From positions 1-64,000 of the forward strand of contig JAJRSA010000031.1 of NCBI GenBank assembly GCA_024279035.1: a DNA stretch of 64,000 bases, written 5' to 3'. Positions 52,834 to 61,635 of the stretch are shown in pieces (the first letter of the stretch is position 1; every line of letters begins with the position of its first letter). The notes beneath the pieces were generated by a model. It made no database searches and was not told where the DNA came from. It saw only the letters and a list, made by a program, of their open reading frames with translations. The translations under genes and the position numbers were made by a program. Source of the DNA: Alphaproteobacteria bacterium. Its GTDB lineage: Bacteria > Pseudomonadota > Alphaproteobacteria > Micavibrionales > Micavibrionaceae.

Positions 52834-53796
52834 ATGGGATTAAAGCTAGGCTACAAGGATAGGACGCCCAGACGCTCAAAAGGCAGGACAGCGAGACATG
52901 CTGTTTCGCTTTTTCTCTGCTCTATGGGTCTGATAACTCTTTTGTCTGCGTGTAATTTAGCCTCAATCTCAAAACCGTCCTTCCGTAAACATTCCTCTGT
53001 GGATGTACGACGGGAAAAGCTTGTGACAGATGTGAGTGTCCATGATGCGCGCGAGGTGGCCAAGCCTATTTCCTCTGCAGAAGGCTTTTCAACAGACACG
53101 CCTCACACAACGATTGGATCTGCAACGCCTCCTCCTTCTGTGATGAAAAGCCAGAGTGGAGTATTCGTCTCCAAGGGCTTAAAAATGGAGCGTTTATTTG
53201 ACGAGAGAATTAAAAATGATAACAAGCGTTTTGATCGTTTAGAAGACTCTGTTCAAGACGTCCATGATTATTTGGCAAATATTTCTCCTTCTCTTGATCG
53301 TCTTGTTGCCATTGAAGGGGATATTCAGCATTTGGTTGTACAGCTGGAAACATTGTTGAAGGAAGATCCCACTCTTGCCTCTCCTCCTGTTGATTTAATG
53401 CCCATGAAGAAGAAATCTTCTCCTAAAAAACGACAGGCTTCCGCCTCTATTAAAAACAATTATGCCGCCAAAATAATTGCAAGAGTCCGCTCTTCAACAA
53501 GCCCAGCTAAAACGCGTCTGGTCTTTGAACTCTCAGAAAAAATGCCCTTTTCTTATGATCTGGATAATGCTGAGAATCTCTTAACGCTTTCTTTCCCTAA
53601 GGCTCAAGACTCTGCTCTTTCTCTCTCTGCCCTTAAGCGTTCAAAATTATTTAAATCCATGAGCGTCACGCCTCAAGAGGGTGGAGGCTATATTGTAGCC
53701 CTTGATCTTTCTCGTGAAGTCTCTGTTATAAACGAAGGCAAGATTTCTCCAAACCGAGACAATCCACTGTATAGATTGTATCTGGATTTAAAGTAA
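52834..53796 (+). CDS. AMIN-like lipoprotein
   Basis: A 320-residue probable lipoprotein: after a basic N-region the hydrophobic SLFLCSMGLITLLSAC ends in a lipobox (LSAC). A coiled-coil-like middle (MERLFDERIKNDNKRFDRL; LVVQLETLLKEDPT) leads to a C-terminal AMIN-type domain (about residues 210-320), ARVRSSTSPAKTRLVFELSE, SYDLDNAENLLTLSFP. AMIN domains anchor envelope proteins to peptidoglycan. The gene lies 150 bases after the chaperone, so membership of the pilus locus is possible but unproven. Confidence 0.65.
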   Translation: MGLKLGYKDRTPRRSKGRTARHAVSLFLCSMGLITLLSACNLASISKPSFRKHSSVDVRREKLVTDVSVHDAREVAKPISSAEGFSTDTPHTTIGSATPPPSVMKSQSGVFVSKGLKMERLFDERIKNDNKRFDRLEDSVQDVHDYLANISPSLDRLVAIEGDIQHLVVQLETLLKEDPTLASPPVDLMPMKKKSSPKKRQASASIKNNYAAKIIARVRSSTSPAKTRLVFELSEKMPFSYDLDNAENLLTLSFPKAQDSALSLSALKRSKLFKSMSVTPQEGGGYIVALDLSREVSVINEGKISPNRDNPLYRLYLDLK

Positions 53797-53819
53797 TAAA
53801 CGCTCCTCAAAAGAAAAAA

Positions 53820-53836
53820 CCGAGCATAACGCTCGG
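53820..53836 (-). terminator. Hairpin terminator on the minus strand
   Basis: CCGAGC (53820-53825) pairs with GCTCGG (53831-53836) around ATAAC. The A run just left of it (53814-53819) is a T tract on the minus strand, so it would stop transcripts coming from LysR, about 280 bases after that gene. Confidence 0.7.
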
Positions 53837-53968
53837 CTAAGTTAAACAGGGATGTCTTACGCTTGTAGAGGGCGTAAGAGCTAAATTGCCGAAGCAATAG
53901 AACCCTATTATTCATAAATTTTGAAGGATGGGTAGGGGCTTTTGTCAATACAAGCTATGCACGATACG

Positions 53969-54108
53969 TATAGACGTTTAGGATAAGAACAAGACATTCT
54001 TATCCTAAACTGCGTTCAAGCCACGCAGGCTTTCGGCGGACTCCCACCGCCTCGCAGTCGCTCGGGTTATCTTCAAAGAATGTACTATTCTTAATGAAAA
54101 TGACTGTA
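53969..54108 (+). repeat. 140-bp structured repeat, copy B
   Basis: Same length and order as copy A, but reversed on the chromosome. It starts TATAGAC and ends GACTGTA, so its inverted ends are slightly degraded. The long stem is GTTTAGGATAAGAA against its exact complement; relative to copy A one A-T pair has become a G-C pair with both arms changed. The GC hairpin has one change (C to A) that leaves a G-T pair on the other strand. It lies between the convergent AMIN-like gene and LysR, ending four bases before the LysR stop. Confidence 0.85.
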
Positions 54109-54112
54109 TTAC

Positions 54113-54997
54113 TTACAATAAAGGCCTGTTTTCAATAAGAAAATCGCGGAGCAACGCAATCTTGTTAGAGTTTTTATGCTCCATCGCATAGACGAAATAA
54201 ACGCCTGCTTTATGCGTGAAATCATGGGGTAAAATAACTTCTAGAGTAGGGTCTTCTTTAATTTCAGAGTGAGTCAGCGCTCCAATCCCACATCCTTTTT
54301 TAATAAAGGAGGAGAGGCTAGAATAAGAGCTGGTGAGGAGCTGTTTGTTTTGTGTCTGTAAATCTATATTGGCGGTTTTTAAATACCAGTTTGGATTAGG
54401 GAAGGGGGCTGTCATTCCTCTGGGATAGGCAATAAGGGTGTGATCTTGTAAATCTTTAGTAGCTTGCGGACGTCCATAGAGATCTAAATATTCTTTGCTT
54501 GCTGTAAGTTGAAACGTAACATCATATAGCTTTTTTTGAATTAAATCTTGCTGTGTGGGTTTAAACAAACGAATGGCAATGTCTGCCTCACGCATATCCA
54601 GATTGAGAATTAAGTCTGTGACGATGGTGGAGAGCTGTATCTTGGGATAGCGCTTGGAAAAATCAGGGAGAAGAGAGAAAAGCCATGAGGAACCAATGAA
54701 TTCAGAGATTGTTATTGTCAGAAATCCTGCATCATTTTGCTTGGTGTGCTTTAAATTTTTTTCGACATCAGAGAGCTCTTTGATAATTCCAGAGACCGTC
54801 TCATAGAGTATTTCTCCTTGCTCCGTGAGAACAAGGCCTCTGGCATGCCTATGGAAGAGGGAGGTTTTTAGTTCTTCTTCTAATGTTTGTATCTTACGAG
54901 AGAGAGAAGGTTGCGTGAGGTTTAATGTCTTAGAGGCGCGCGTAAAGCTTTCCGCTTGGGCAACAGCATAGAAAGTTTTAAGCTTGTCCCAGTCCAT
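54113..54997 (-). CDS. LysR-family transcription regulator
   Basis: The 294-residue protein has the N-terminal winged helix: KLKTFYAVAQAESFTRASK, TLNLTQPSLSRKIQTLEEEL and FHRHARGLVLTEQG. The C-terminal periplasmic-binding-like effector domain spans about residues 90-290. The inducer is unknown. It starts three bases after trxB on the same strand, an arrangement seen in other alphaproteobacteria, so a link to redox control is plausible. Confidence 0.93.
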   Translation of the reverse strand: MDWDKLKTFYAVAQAESFTRASKTLNLTQPSLSRKIQTLEEELKTSLFHRHARGLVLTEQGEILYETVSGIIKELSDVEKNLKHTKQNDAGFLTITISEFIGSSWLFSLLPDFSKRYPKIQLSTIVTDLILNLDMREADIAIRLFKPTQQDLIQKKLYDVTFQLTASKEYLDLYGRPQATKDLQDHTLIAYPRGMTAPFPNPNWYLKTANIDLQTQNKQLLTSSYSSLSSFIKKGCGIGALTHSEIKEDPTLEVILPHDFTHKAGVYFVYAMEHKNSNKIALLRDFLIENRPLL

Positions 54998-55000
54998 ATG

Positions 55001-55999
55001 TTATGCCGCATCTTGTTGAGAGATTTTGTCTTCTTGCTCAGAGAGAAAGCGATCGGCCTCAAGGGCGGCCATACACCCCATCCCTGCGGCGGTTACGGCT
55101 TGGCGATAAATTTTATCTTTGACGTCTCCTGCCGCATAGATTCCTTTGACAGAGCTGAGTGTCGAGTCTGGGGCGGTCAAAATGTAACCACTCTCATCCA
55201 TTTTAAGCTGTCCTTTGAAAAGGTCAGTGGCGGGGTCATGCCCAATCGCAACAAAGACTCCGTCAACGTCTAGCATACTGGACAATCCCGTTTTAACGTG
55301 TTCGAGGGCCACGCCTGTTACGCCGGGCGTCCCTTCTTCTCCATGGGCAACGCCAAGGATATCTGTAACTTTTGTATCCCAGAGGCACTCTATTTTTTCA
55401 TTTTTAAAGAGACGATCTTGCATAATTTTTTCAGCACGAAGGGTGTCTCTGCGGTGAATGAGTGTGACTTTATTGACAAAATTTGTTAAAAAGAGGGCTT
55501 CTTCAACAGCAGAATTTCCTCCCCCGATAATGGCAACGTCTTTGCCACGGAAGAAAAATCCATCGCATGTCGCACAGGCAGAAATTCCTAGTCCTCTAAA
55601 TTTCTCCTCAGCAGGAAGTCCAAGCCAACGTGCTTTCGCCCCTGTCGAAATAATTACACTGTCCGCAATATAGGTTGTTCCTGTGTCTCCCGTGCATATA
55701 AAGGGGCGTTTGGAGAAATCAACATGCGTAATGAGGTCATGGATCATCTCTGTGCCAACATTCTCTGCTTGGCCTTTCATCTGTTCCATGAGCCATGGGC
55801 CTTGGATGAGATCTGCAAACCCTGGGTAGTTTTCTACTTCTGTCGTAATCATTAACTGTCCCCCAGGCTCTAACCCTAAGACCAAAACAGGCTTAAGATT
55901 CGCGCGTGCCGCATAAATTGCCGCTGTATAGCCCGCAGGCCCTGACCCAATAATCAAAACTTTTGTTTTGATCTCTTTGTTTTCATTTTTTGTGCTCAT
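55001..55999 (-). CDS. trxB: Thioredoxin reductase
   Basis: The flavoenzyme reduces thioredoxin with NADPH. The 332-residue protein has the FAD motif LIIGSGPAGYTAAIYAARA (about residues 15-33), the redox-active cysteines C142 and C145 in CATCDGFFF, the NADPH motif VAIIGGGNSAVEEALFL and the closing GIYAAGDVKDKIYRQAVTAA. The length is slightly above the usual 320. It overlaps nothing and is followed by LysR three bases later; ELM1 lies 18 bases upstream. Confidence 0.97.
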   Translation of the reverse strand: MSTKNENKEIKTKVLIIGSGPAGYTAAIYAARANLKPVLVLGLEPGGQLMITTEVENYPGFADLIQGPWLMEQMKGQAENVGTEMIHDLITHVDFSKRPFICTGDTGTTYIADSVIISTGAKARWLGLPAEEKFRGLGISACATCDGFFFRGKDVAIIGGGNSAVEEALFLTNFVNKVTLIHRRDTLRAEKIMQDRLFKNEKIECLWDTKVTDILGVAHGEEGTPGVTGVALEHVKTGLSSMLDVDGVFVAIGHDPATDLFKGQLKMDESGYILTAPDSTLSSVKGIYAAGDVKDKIYRQAVTAAGMGCMAALEADRFLSEQEDKISQQDAA

Positions 56000-56017
56000 A
56001 GGAGGTGATTTTAAGGA

Positions 56018-56971
56018 TTAAAATGAGTCTGGCAATCGTTTTTTAACTTCATTGGCAACCAATTGTGAGTCATTGAGGGGTGTATACCGCCATGTGTCCA
56101 AAATCCCATCGAAAGGGCGGAGGGCGCCGTTGCGGATGAGGGCATTTTGGAATTTTTTAAGACGGTGGTTCTTTCCTGTGGAGGTTAATGGGATCATGTA
56201 GGTTGGTTTTCCTGTGGTGCACGCTTCTGAGATCATAGAGGTACTGTCCGCGGTAACACAAAGAGTATCCGCCCATGCAAGAAGTCCAAAATAAGGGTTA
56301 TCTCCTGTTCCCTCCCATATGTAAGTATTCTCTCCGTGGAGAGAGGCACGAAGTTTTGTGGCAATCTCTGGTGGCGTACGACGAGACATGCTGATTATAA
56401 GGCTGTGTGTATGTTCTAATTTTTTGAGTTCAGAGACAAGTTTTTCTGCGGTCTCTTGTTCGAATCTATAGGCCTTGCTGTTGCCACCAATCAAAATGCC
56501 AAGGCGAGGAGAAGGGAGATCCCCGAACTCTAGAAAGTTCTTTTTCCCCTCTTGAAGAGTACGGACAGTGATACGGTTGGGGGTGGCTTGAGTCACGATG
56601 ACATTCTCCCCTCGTGTGGGGTCATGGGCAGGCACCGCCACAAGATCAAAATGTTTGGGAGAAATACGAGGATCAAGGACGTGGAGCGTAAAGGTTTCCC
56701 CTAGAGTTTTTCGTTTGATGTAACGACTGACGGCAATAGTCTTACGACCGCCTGTGATGAGAATATCGGGATAGGGAGGGGCAAGAGGATCTCCTGTAAA
56801 GCTCCCCTTCTGTTCAAATCCAAGAAAAGGAGAGAGGAGTCTCCATGGTTGTCTCAAGGACACTGTTTTGAGGGTTGGCTCTAGTCCCAACATTTCTGCA
56901 ATACCAAGACATTGATTTTCTGTGCCTTTCAGCCCTTCTGTGACAATCCAACTGGATGGTTTTTTTTTCAT
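56018..56971 (-). CDS. ELM1-family protein (DUF1022)
   Basis: The 317-residue protein belongs to the ELM1/DUF1022 family, named after a plant mitochondrial fission protein and found in alphaproteobacteria. Typical are VTEGLKGTENQCLGIAEMLG, FEQKGSFTGDPLAPPYPDIL, LDPRISPKHFDLVAVPAHD, and WADTLCVTADSTSMISEACT. The fold looks like a GT-B glycosyltransferase, and a sugar-transfer role in the bacterium is an inference. It comes before trxB in the same direction, spaced 18 bases. Confidence 0.88.
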   Translation of the reverse strand: MKKKPSSWIVTEGLKGTENQCLGIAEMLGLEPTLKTVSLRQPWRLLSPFLGFEQKGSFTGDPLAPPYPDILITGGRKTIAVSRYIKRKTLGETFTLHVLDPRISPKHFDLVAVPAHDPTRGENVIVTQATPNRITVRTLQEGKKNFLEFGDLPSPRLGILIGGNSKAYRFEQETAEKLVSELKKLEHTHSLIISMSRRTPPEIATKLRASLHGENTYIWEGTGDNPYFGLLAWADTLCVTADSTSMISEACTTGKPTYMIPLTSTGKNHRLKKFQNALIRNGALRPFDGILDTWRYTPLNDSQLVANEVKKRLPDSF

Positions 56972-57049
56972 TTTTGTAATAATATTTCTTGTGCTTTTTG
57001 ACCTGCCTCTTTATACCATGGGGAACGTATAAAGAAAGCTCATAAAGAT

Positions 57050-57523
57050 ATGCCCCGTATCAAACTCGATAAAATTGACCGTAAAATTCTTGATAATTTA
57101 CAAAAATCAGGACGGATGACGAACGTTAAGCTTGCGAAAGAAGCAGGGATTTCTGCACCACCTTGTTTGCGTCGTGTGAAAGCGTTGGAGAAGGCTGGCT
57201 TTATTAAAAGCTATCATGCACGCCTTGATCATAAGGCTTTGGGGTATGGGGTTACAATTTTTTCCAAAGTGAAATTAGACTCTCATACAGATGTGGATTT
57301 AAAAGAATTTGAAGAGGCATGTGCAGGGTGGGAGTGCGTACGAGAATGTTGGATGTTAACAGGAGACACGGATTTTTTGCTCAAAATTGTAGCACGAGAT
57401 TGGGATGATTATCAGTATTTTCTAACCAATCAACTGGTCGCGTGTACAAGTGTATCGAGTGTAAAATCCTCTCTCTCTATTCGTGCCAGCAAAGAAGTCT
57501 TTGGTGTTCCTATCGATCTCTAA
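57050..57523 (+). CDS. Lrp/AsnC-family regulator
   Basis: The 157-residue protein has the N-terminal HTH ([38 protein letters not shown]) and a RAM-type ligand domain with [20 protein letters not shown]. Such proteins sense amino acids and act as octamers. It diverges from ELM1 across 78 bases and its stop overlaps the greA stop region by four bases. The neighbourhood Lrp-ELM1-trxB-LysR is typical of alphaproteobacteria. Confidence 0.93.
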   Translation: MPRIKLDKIDRKILDNLQKSGRMTNVKLAKEAGISAPPCLRRVKALEKAGFIKSYHARLDHKALGYGVTIFSKVKLDSHTDVDLKEFEEACAGWECVRECWMLTGDTDFLLKIVARDWDDYQYFLTNQLVACTSVSSVKSSLSIRASKEVFGVPIDL

Positions 57524-57999
57524 GCGCTTTTATATTTCACGCCTAAAATTTCGTAATCTGCTTTGCCTTTTGGCGTGAGGACGCTGACGCTATCCTCAAC
57601 AGATTTTCCAATGAGGGCACGTGCGACAGGCGAAGTGAGGGAGATTTTTCCACTATCAGCATCGGACTCATATTGTCCTACAATTTGTACTGTTTTTTCT
57701 TGGTCTGTGTCTTCGTCAACAATGGTGACAGTGGCTCCAAATTTGATGATGTCTCCTGTGAATTGTGTGTAGTCAATGACTTCCGCCGTAGAAAGCACAG
57801 CCTCTAGCTCTTTCACGCGTCCTTCAATGAAACTCTGGCGTTCGCGCGCGGCGTGATACTCCGCATTTTCTGATAAATCTCCGTGCTCTCGGGCTTCCGC
57901 GATGGCTGCGATTACAGCAGGACGCTCCGCAGATTTTAAAGTGTGAAGTTCTTCTTTAAGTGTTTTATGCCCTTGGGGCGTCATTGGGGTTTTATCCAT
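57520..57999 (-). CDS. greA: Transcription elongation factor GreA
   Basis: GreA rescues backtracked RNA polymerase by stimulating transcript cleavage. The 159-residue protein has the N-terminal coiled coil with the tip DE residues in [20 protein letters not shown] and the C-terminal FKBP-like domain ([20 protein letters not shown]). The frame is open to 58152, but the ATG at 57999 gives the normal length and the upstream residues look non-coding. A terminator-like hairpin lies in the leader at 58028-58049. Confidence 0.96.
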   Translation of the reverse strand: MDKTPMTPQGHKTLKEELHTLKSAERPAVIAAIAEAREHGDLSENAEYHAARERQSFIEGRVKELEAVLSTAEVIDYTQFTGDIIKFGATVTIVDEDTDQEKTVQIVGQYESDADSGKISLTSPVARALIGKSVEDSVSVLTPKGKADYEILGVKYKSA

Positions 58000-58027
58000 G
58001 ATGGTCTGTCCATTTGTTAGTCTCAAT

Positions 58028-58049
58028 AAAAAACCGCCACAAAAGGCGG
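58028..58049 (-). terminator. Terminator-like hairpin in the greA leader
   Basis: CCGCC (58034-58038) pairs with GGCGG (58045-58049), and A at 58028-58033 gives TTTTTT on the minus strand, so this is a small intrinsic terminator about 30-50 bases before the greA start. No gene lies upstream on this strand before the divergent lptD, so it would cut greA transcripts short. A similar leader terminator exists in E. coli greA (GraL). The stem is only five base pairs. Confidence 0.55.
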
Positions 58050-58113
58050 AATGTAGGGAAATTATAAAAGTATTTTTATGAAGGGTCAAGGGCAAGTATA
58101 TGTTAAATATTAA

Positions 58114-58143
58114 GAATGTGATATTCTTGAATGTGATATTCTT
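58114..58143. repeat. Tandem 15-base repeat in the greA-lptD gap
   Basis: GAATGTGATATTCTT occurs twice head to tail (58114-58128 and 58129-58143); each copy is an imperfect palindrome (GAAT..GATATTC). It lies in the greA-lptD divergent region, so it could be a regulator site or simply a local duplication. Confidence 0.6.
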
Positions 58144-58246
58144 ATTGCACACGACTAGATATGATCCTTTCTTTCCAAAAGCGTTTCTTGACTTTTTGGG
58201 AAGAATTCTAGAGAATAAATGCCTGTTTATGAATGGATTTTTTTAA

Positions 58247-60403
58247 ATGCACCTCTCTCGTTCTCTTAAAGTATTATTATGTGGATCATTGCTGTTTAAT
58301 GTGGGGAGTATCTCCTATGCGGCAGATATAGAGTCTTCGGATCAACCTGTGGCGTTTTCATCTGATAATTTGACCTATGATGAAATTAATCAGATTGTAA
58401 CCGCACAAGGGGCTGTTGAGTTTGTTCAAGGTAATCGGATCGTGCGTGCAACAGAAATCTCTTATAATTTACAAAAGGATATTGTAAAAGCCAGTGGTGA
58501 GGTTGTGCTCGTTGAGGAAAATGGAGATGTTCATTTTTCACATGCCTTAGAATTTGAAAAAGATATGTCGGATGGGTTTGTCCATGGATTAAAATCTCTG
58601 TTAGTGGATGGATCTCGCTTCACGGCAGAAGAGGGCGAGCGTGAAAATGGAACAAAGCTGACAATGCGCAAAGCAACCTATACGCCCTGTGAAATGTGTG
58701 AGGGGGGAGAAGGGATCCCTGCATGGCAAATTAAGGCGCGAGAAGTCGTTCATGATAAAGAAACAAAAACTATTTCTTATGAGGATGCAACTTTTGAGCT
58801 CTTTGGAACGCCTGTGGCCTATACCCCGTATTTCTCTCATCCTGATGGGACGGTGAAAAAGAAAAGTGGGTTTCTTCCCCCGAGCTTTTCAGCAGGATCA
58901 AATTTGGGGTTTGGGGTGACAAGCCAGTATTATTGGGATATTGCGCCAAGCCTTGATGCAACAATTGGGGCGCGGGTTTACAGCTCGGAAGCGCCTCTAT
59001 TATTGGGAGAAATGCGCAAGCTCTATGAGAATTCCTCTGTAGAGTTGAGCGCAGGAATTACCCGTTCAGGGCGTAATGGAATTGATAAAGATGAAGAATA
59101 TCGAGGACATTTATTTGGAGAAGGGCTGTGGGACATTAATGAAAAATGGCGCGCAGGGATTGATATAGAATATGCCTCTGACGATCAATACATGCGTCAA
59201 TATGACATCACAACAGAGGATGTTTTAGAAAGCGCACTCTTTCTTGAGCGTTTTTCAGGGAGAGATTATGCGGCAGTTCGTGCCCTGTCTTTTCAAGATA
59301 TTCGTGTGGGAGATCGAAAGGCAGATCAGCCGACTATCTTTCCTGAGATCGAGGCCAATTTTATGGGCGCACCGAATGCGCTTTTAGGCGGGCGATGGGA
59401 AACATCTTTCTCGTCTTTGGGCGTGGTCCGAGATGGAAGCGGGCAGGACTCCTATCGTGTAACGGCAGATGTGGGATGGCAAAAACGTCATATCACAGAT
59501 TTTGGGCTTGTGAATACGCTTGATTTGTCTCTGCGTGGAGATGGATATGCGTCCAATGATATTCAATTGGGACAAGAAGATGATGACCGCGATGCGCGTG
59601 CTTTTCCCACGGCACATTTTGTCACCCAATACCCTGTCTCAAAACCGTTGAGAGACACAACAACCGCCGTCATTGAACCTATTGTGTCTTTAACGGCGCG
59701 CACCAATATAAGCGAAAACAGCGCTATTCCCAATGAAGACAGCCAAGATGTTCAAATTGATGCCAGTAATCTCTTTGAGGCAGATCGTTTTCCTGGATAT
59801 GACCGTGTTGAAGATAAAGCGCGTATAACCTATGGCGTAAGAACAGGACTCTATGAAGAAGATGGAAGTAAACTAGAAACATTTATTGGACAAAGCTATC
59901 GTTTAAGCGAAGATGAAGGCGTTTTTCCCAATGGATCTGGATTAGAAAATCAATCCTCAGATGTTGTGGGAGAAATCTCCTTAGACTATCAACAAGATTA
60001 TACTCTTGATTATCGTTTTCAGTTTGGGAGTGATGATTTTAACTCAAAACGCCATGAATTAGATGCTAGAGCGTCCTTTTGGCGCTTTGATGTGAACACA
60101 ACCTATCTCTATGCCGAGGCCTTGGAAGGCACAGAAATCACAGATAACAGAGAGCAAATCAACATGAATATCCGCACACGTTTAACAGAGGACTGGTTTT
60201 TTAGAAGTGGCGCTCTCTATGATTTTGGAGAAGATGAAGGTCTGCGGAAAGCTCTCTTCGGTCTAGAATATCAAGGTCAATGTATGTCTCTATCTGCCCT
60301 TATGCAACGCAACCTCACCCGAGAAGAAGCAGGAGAAAACTCGACAGAGTTCTTCGTGACAATAGGCTTGAAAAACCTAGGACAGTTTGAGGGTGGGAAG
60401 TGA
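58247..60403 (+). CDS. lptD: LptD, LPS-assembly outer-membrane protein
   Basis: LptD with LptE inserts lipopolysaccharide into the outer leaflet. The 718-residue protein has a signal peptide (SLKVLLCGSLLFNVGSISYA), an OstA/LptA-like periplasmic domain (about residues 30-170; VAFSSDNLTYDEINQIVTAQ and VEFVQGNRIVRATEISYNL) and a C-terminal barrel with repeated beta strands ending LFGLEYQGQCMSLSALMQRN. Cysteines C-E-M-C near residue 148 and one in the last strands recall the disulfide pattern of LptD. The length is short but normal for alphaproteobacteria. It diverges from greA. Confidence 0.93.
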   Translation: MHLSRSLKVLLCGSLLFNVGSISYAADIESSDQPVAFSSDNLTYDEINQIVTAQGAVEFVQGNRIVRATEISYNLQKDIVKASGEVVLVEENGDVHFSHALEFEKDMSDGFVHGLKSLLVDGSRFTAEEGERENGTKLTMRKATYTPCEMCEGGEGIPAWQIKAREVVHDKETKTISYEDATFELFGTPVAYTPYFSHPDGTVKKKSGFLPPSFSAGSNLGFGVTSQYYWDIAPSLDATIGARVYSSEAPLLLGEMRKLYENSSVELSAGITRSGRNGIDKDEEYRGHLFGEGLWDINEKWRAGIDIEYASDDQYMRQYDITTEDVLESALFLERFSGRDYAAVRALSFQDIRVGDRKADQPTIFPEIEANFMGAPNALLGGRWETSFSSLGVVRDGSGQDSYRVTADVGWQKRHITDFGLVNTLDLSLRGDGYASNDIQLGQEDDDRDARAFPTAHFVTQYPVSKPLRDTTTAVIEPIVSLTARTNISENSAIPNEDSQDVQIDASNLFEADRFPGYDRVEDKARITYGVRTGLYEEDGSKLETFIGQSYRLSEDEGVFPNGSGLENQSSDVVGEISLDYQQDYTLDYRFQFGSDDFNSKRHELDARASFWRFDVNTTYLYAEALEGTEITDNREQINMNIRTRLTEDWFFRSGALYDFGEDEGLRKALFGLEYQGQCMSLSALMQRNLTREEAGENSTEFFVTIGLKNLGQFEGGK

Positions 60404-60430
60404 TAATTTCATGTCGTTGCTTTCGCTTCC

Positions 60431-60498
60431 GTCATCCTGCACTTGTTTCAGGATCTGGTGGATATAGGCTTGAGATCCTGAAACAAGTTCAGGATGAC
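60431..60498. repeat. Palindromic intergenic repeat (GTCATCCTG...CAGGATGAC)
   Basis: The 26-base arms at 60431-60456 and 60473-60498 pair with one mismatch (GTCATCCTGCACTTGTTTCA against TGAAACAAGTTCAGGATGAC at the outer ends) around a 16-base loop. This sequence type is a well-known dispersed palindrome in many alphaproteobacterial genomes. It lies between lptD and the convergent orphan gene and could serve as a bidirectional terminator or mRNA 3' stabiliser. Confidence 0.9.
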
Positions 60499-60510
60499 GA
60501 TAAGTAACTT

Positions 60511-61479
60511 TTAAAGCTCTAATCCATAAAAATACTTTTGAGGAGTGTAGATTGTATCACGTTTTTTGGCCTCCTCTAATGTAAGAAGAGCGTGATTGCG
60601 ATCAAACCATTCTGGGTCAACAGCTATTATCCCTGATAAATCAAGATCTGAGACATTGTCTAGGTCTCCAAGATCAATAGAAAGTGGAACACAAAAATTT
60701 GCAGAATGGATGGACTCATCGACGGTGAGATATCCTTCTATTTCCTGCCCTTGTTCTAAGAAAGAAAGGTTGGGTCTCTCTCCTATGAGGTGTGAATTAT
60801 GCATTTGAGTTTGCATCACTGTCCATTCAATCTCTTTTCTTGCGTGTTCTGAGTGTCTGTCTTCTAACTGTTTACGAATATAGACCATTTGGTCTTCACG
60901 GTTCTCCACAAAAATAGACTGTTCTAAGGCAGACTCAATAACTCCAACCTCTTTGGGAATCTTCAAGTTTATCCCCACTAATTTTTCTCCATCTTTGGAC
61001 GGGATTAAAAGGGCTGTTTCTTCATTTAATTCAATAAATGTTTGGTTTGAAAAAGTAGAAGATAAAAATCCAGAAGGAATATTCCACCTATTCTTATTCA
61101 CAGGTTTAGTAGGGCTATTTTGTAGGAGATAAAAATGAGAGGTAGACATTTCAGGAGACGTGACTGCGAGAGCAATGAATGTACTGACTGTATACATGTT
61201 TTTCCAGCTTATCTTGCTTTCTGCCAGTTCTTTAGGAATGTTTGTACCAAATTGAGAAACTTCCTTGCGGGTTGGTAACAGTATTCCAGTTTCTTGATAG
61301 CGTGTGTCACGGACATTTCCATCATTCACAGCAAGAGGAAAAAACTCTCCAATATGAACGCTGGTAGGTCTATTCTTTTCATCGGTGATAGGCGTTCCTA
61401 ATAGAAAAGAATTATCAGTCCCTTCATGAGGCCCTCCTATAAGTTCCCTTGCACTTGTGGGGTATTCATTATGTGTCAT
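60511..61479 (-). CDS. Orphan protein, 322 residues
   Basis: I do not recognise the family. Starting at the ATG at 61479, which has AGGA before it, the product is soluble with mixed structure: ARELIGGPHEGTDNSFLLGT, HIGEFFPLAVNDGNVRDTRY, ILLPTRKEVSQFGTNIPKEL and DLSGIIAVDPEWFDRNHALL. The order (an opening GGPHEGT motif, an ELNEETALLIPSKDGEKLVG stretch, a long helix) slightly recalls Nudix-like proteins but the GX5EX7REUXEEXGU box is absent. No signal peptide. It converges on lptD and diverges from the SLC13 permease. Confidence 0.5.
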   Translation of the reverse strand: MTHNEYPTSARELIGGPHEGTDNSFLLGTPITDEKNRPTSVHIGEFFPLAVNDGNVRDTRYQETGILLPTRKEVSQFGTNIPKELAESKISWKNMYTVSTFIALAVTSPEMSTSHFYLLQNSPTKPVNKNRWNIPSGFLSSTFSNQTFIELNEETALLIPSKDGEKLVGINLKIPKEVGVIESALEQSIFVENREDQMVYIRKQLEDRHSEHARKEIEWTVMQTQMHNSHLIGERPNLSFLEQGQEIEGYLTVDESIHSANFCVPLSIDLGDLDNVSDLDLSGIIAVDPEWFDRNHALLTLEEAKKRDTIYTPQKYFYGLEL

Positions 61480-61635
61480 TATTGTCCTGCTCATTTTGTG
61501 TTTTTGGAAATATACACACTCTATAACCATATGTCAACAAAAAGATAAAAGAAATATCCCTTTTGTGTGCATCTTCTTTTATCTATGCTATAAACGAGAG
61601 TTGCTTTAATAATGAGTGAGTTCTAAGCGTTTATC

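Larger units (their letters stand above)
53797..54112. other. Intergenic region with terminator and repeat B
   Basis: The 316 bases between the AMIN-like gene and the LysR gene hold a hairpin (53820-53836) and the 140-bp repeat copy B (53969-54108), listed separately. The stretch 53837-53968 shows no further gene or motif. Confidence 0.7.

Noticed and set aside
58000-58152. N-terminal extension of GreA
   Set aside because: GreA has its normal length from 57999. The added residues are hydrophobic and AT-rich and span the leader hairpin.
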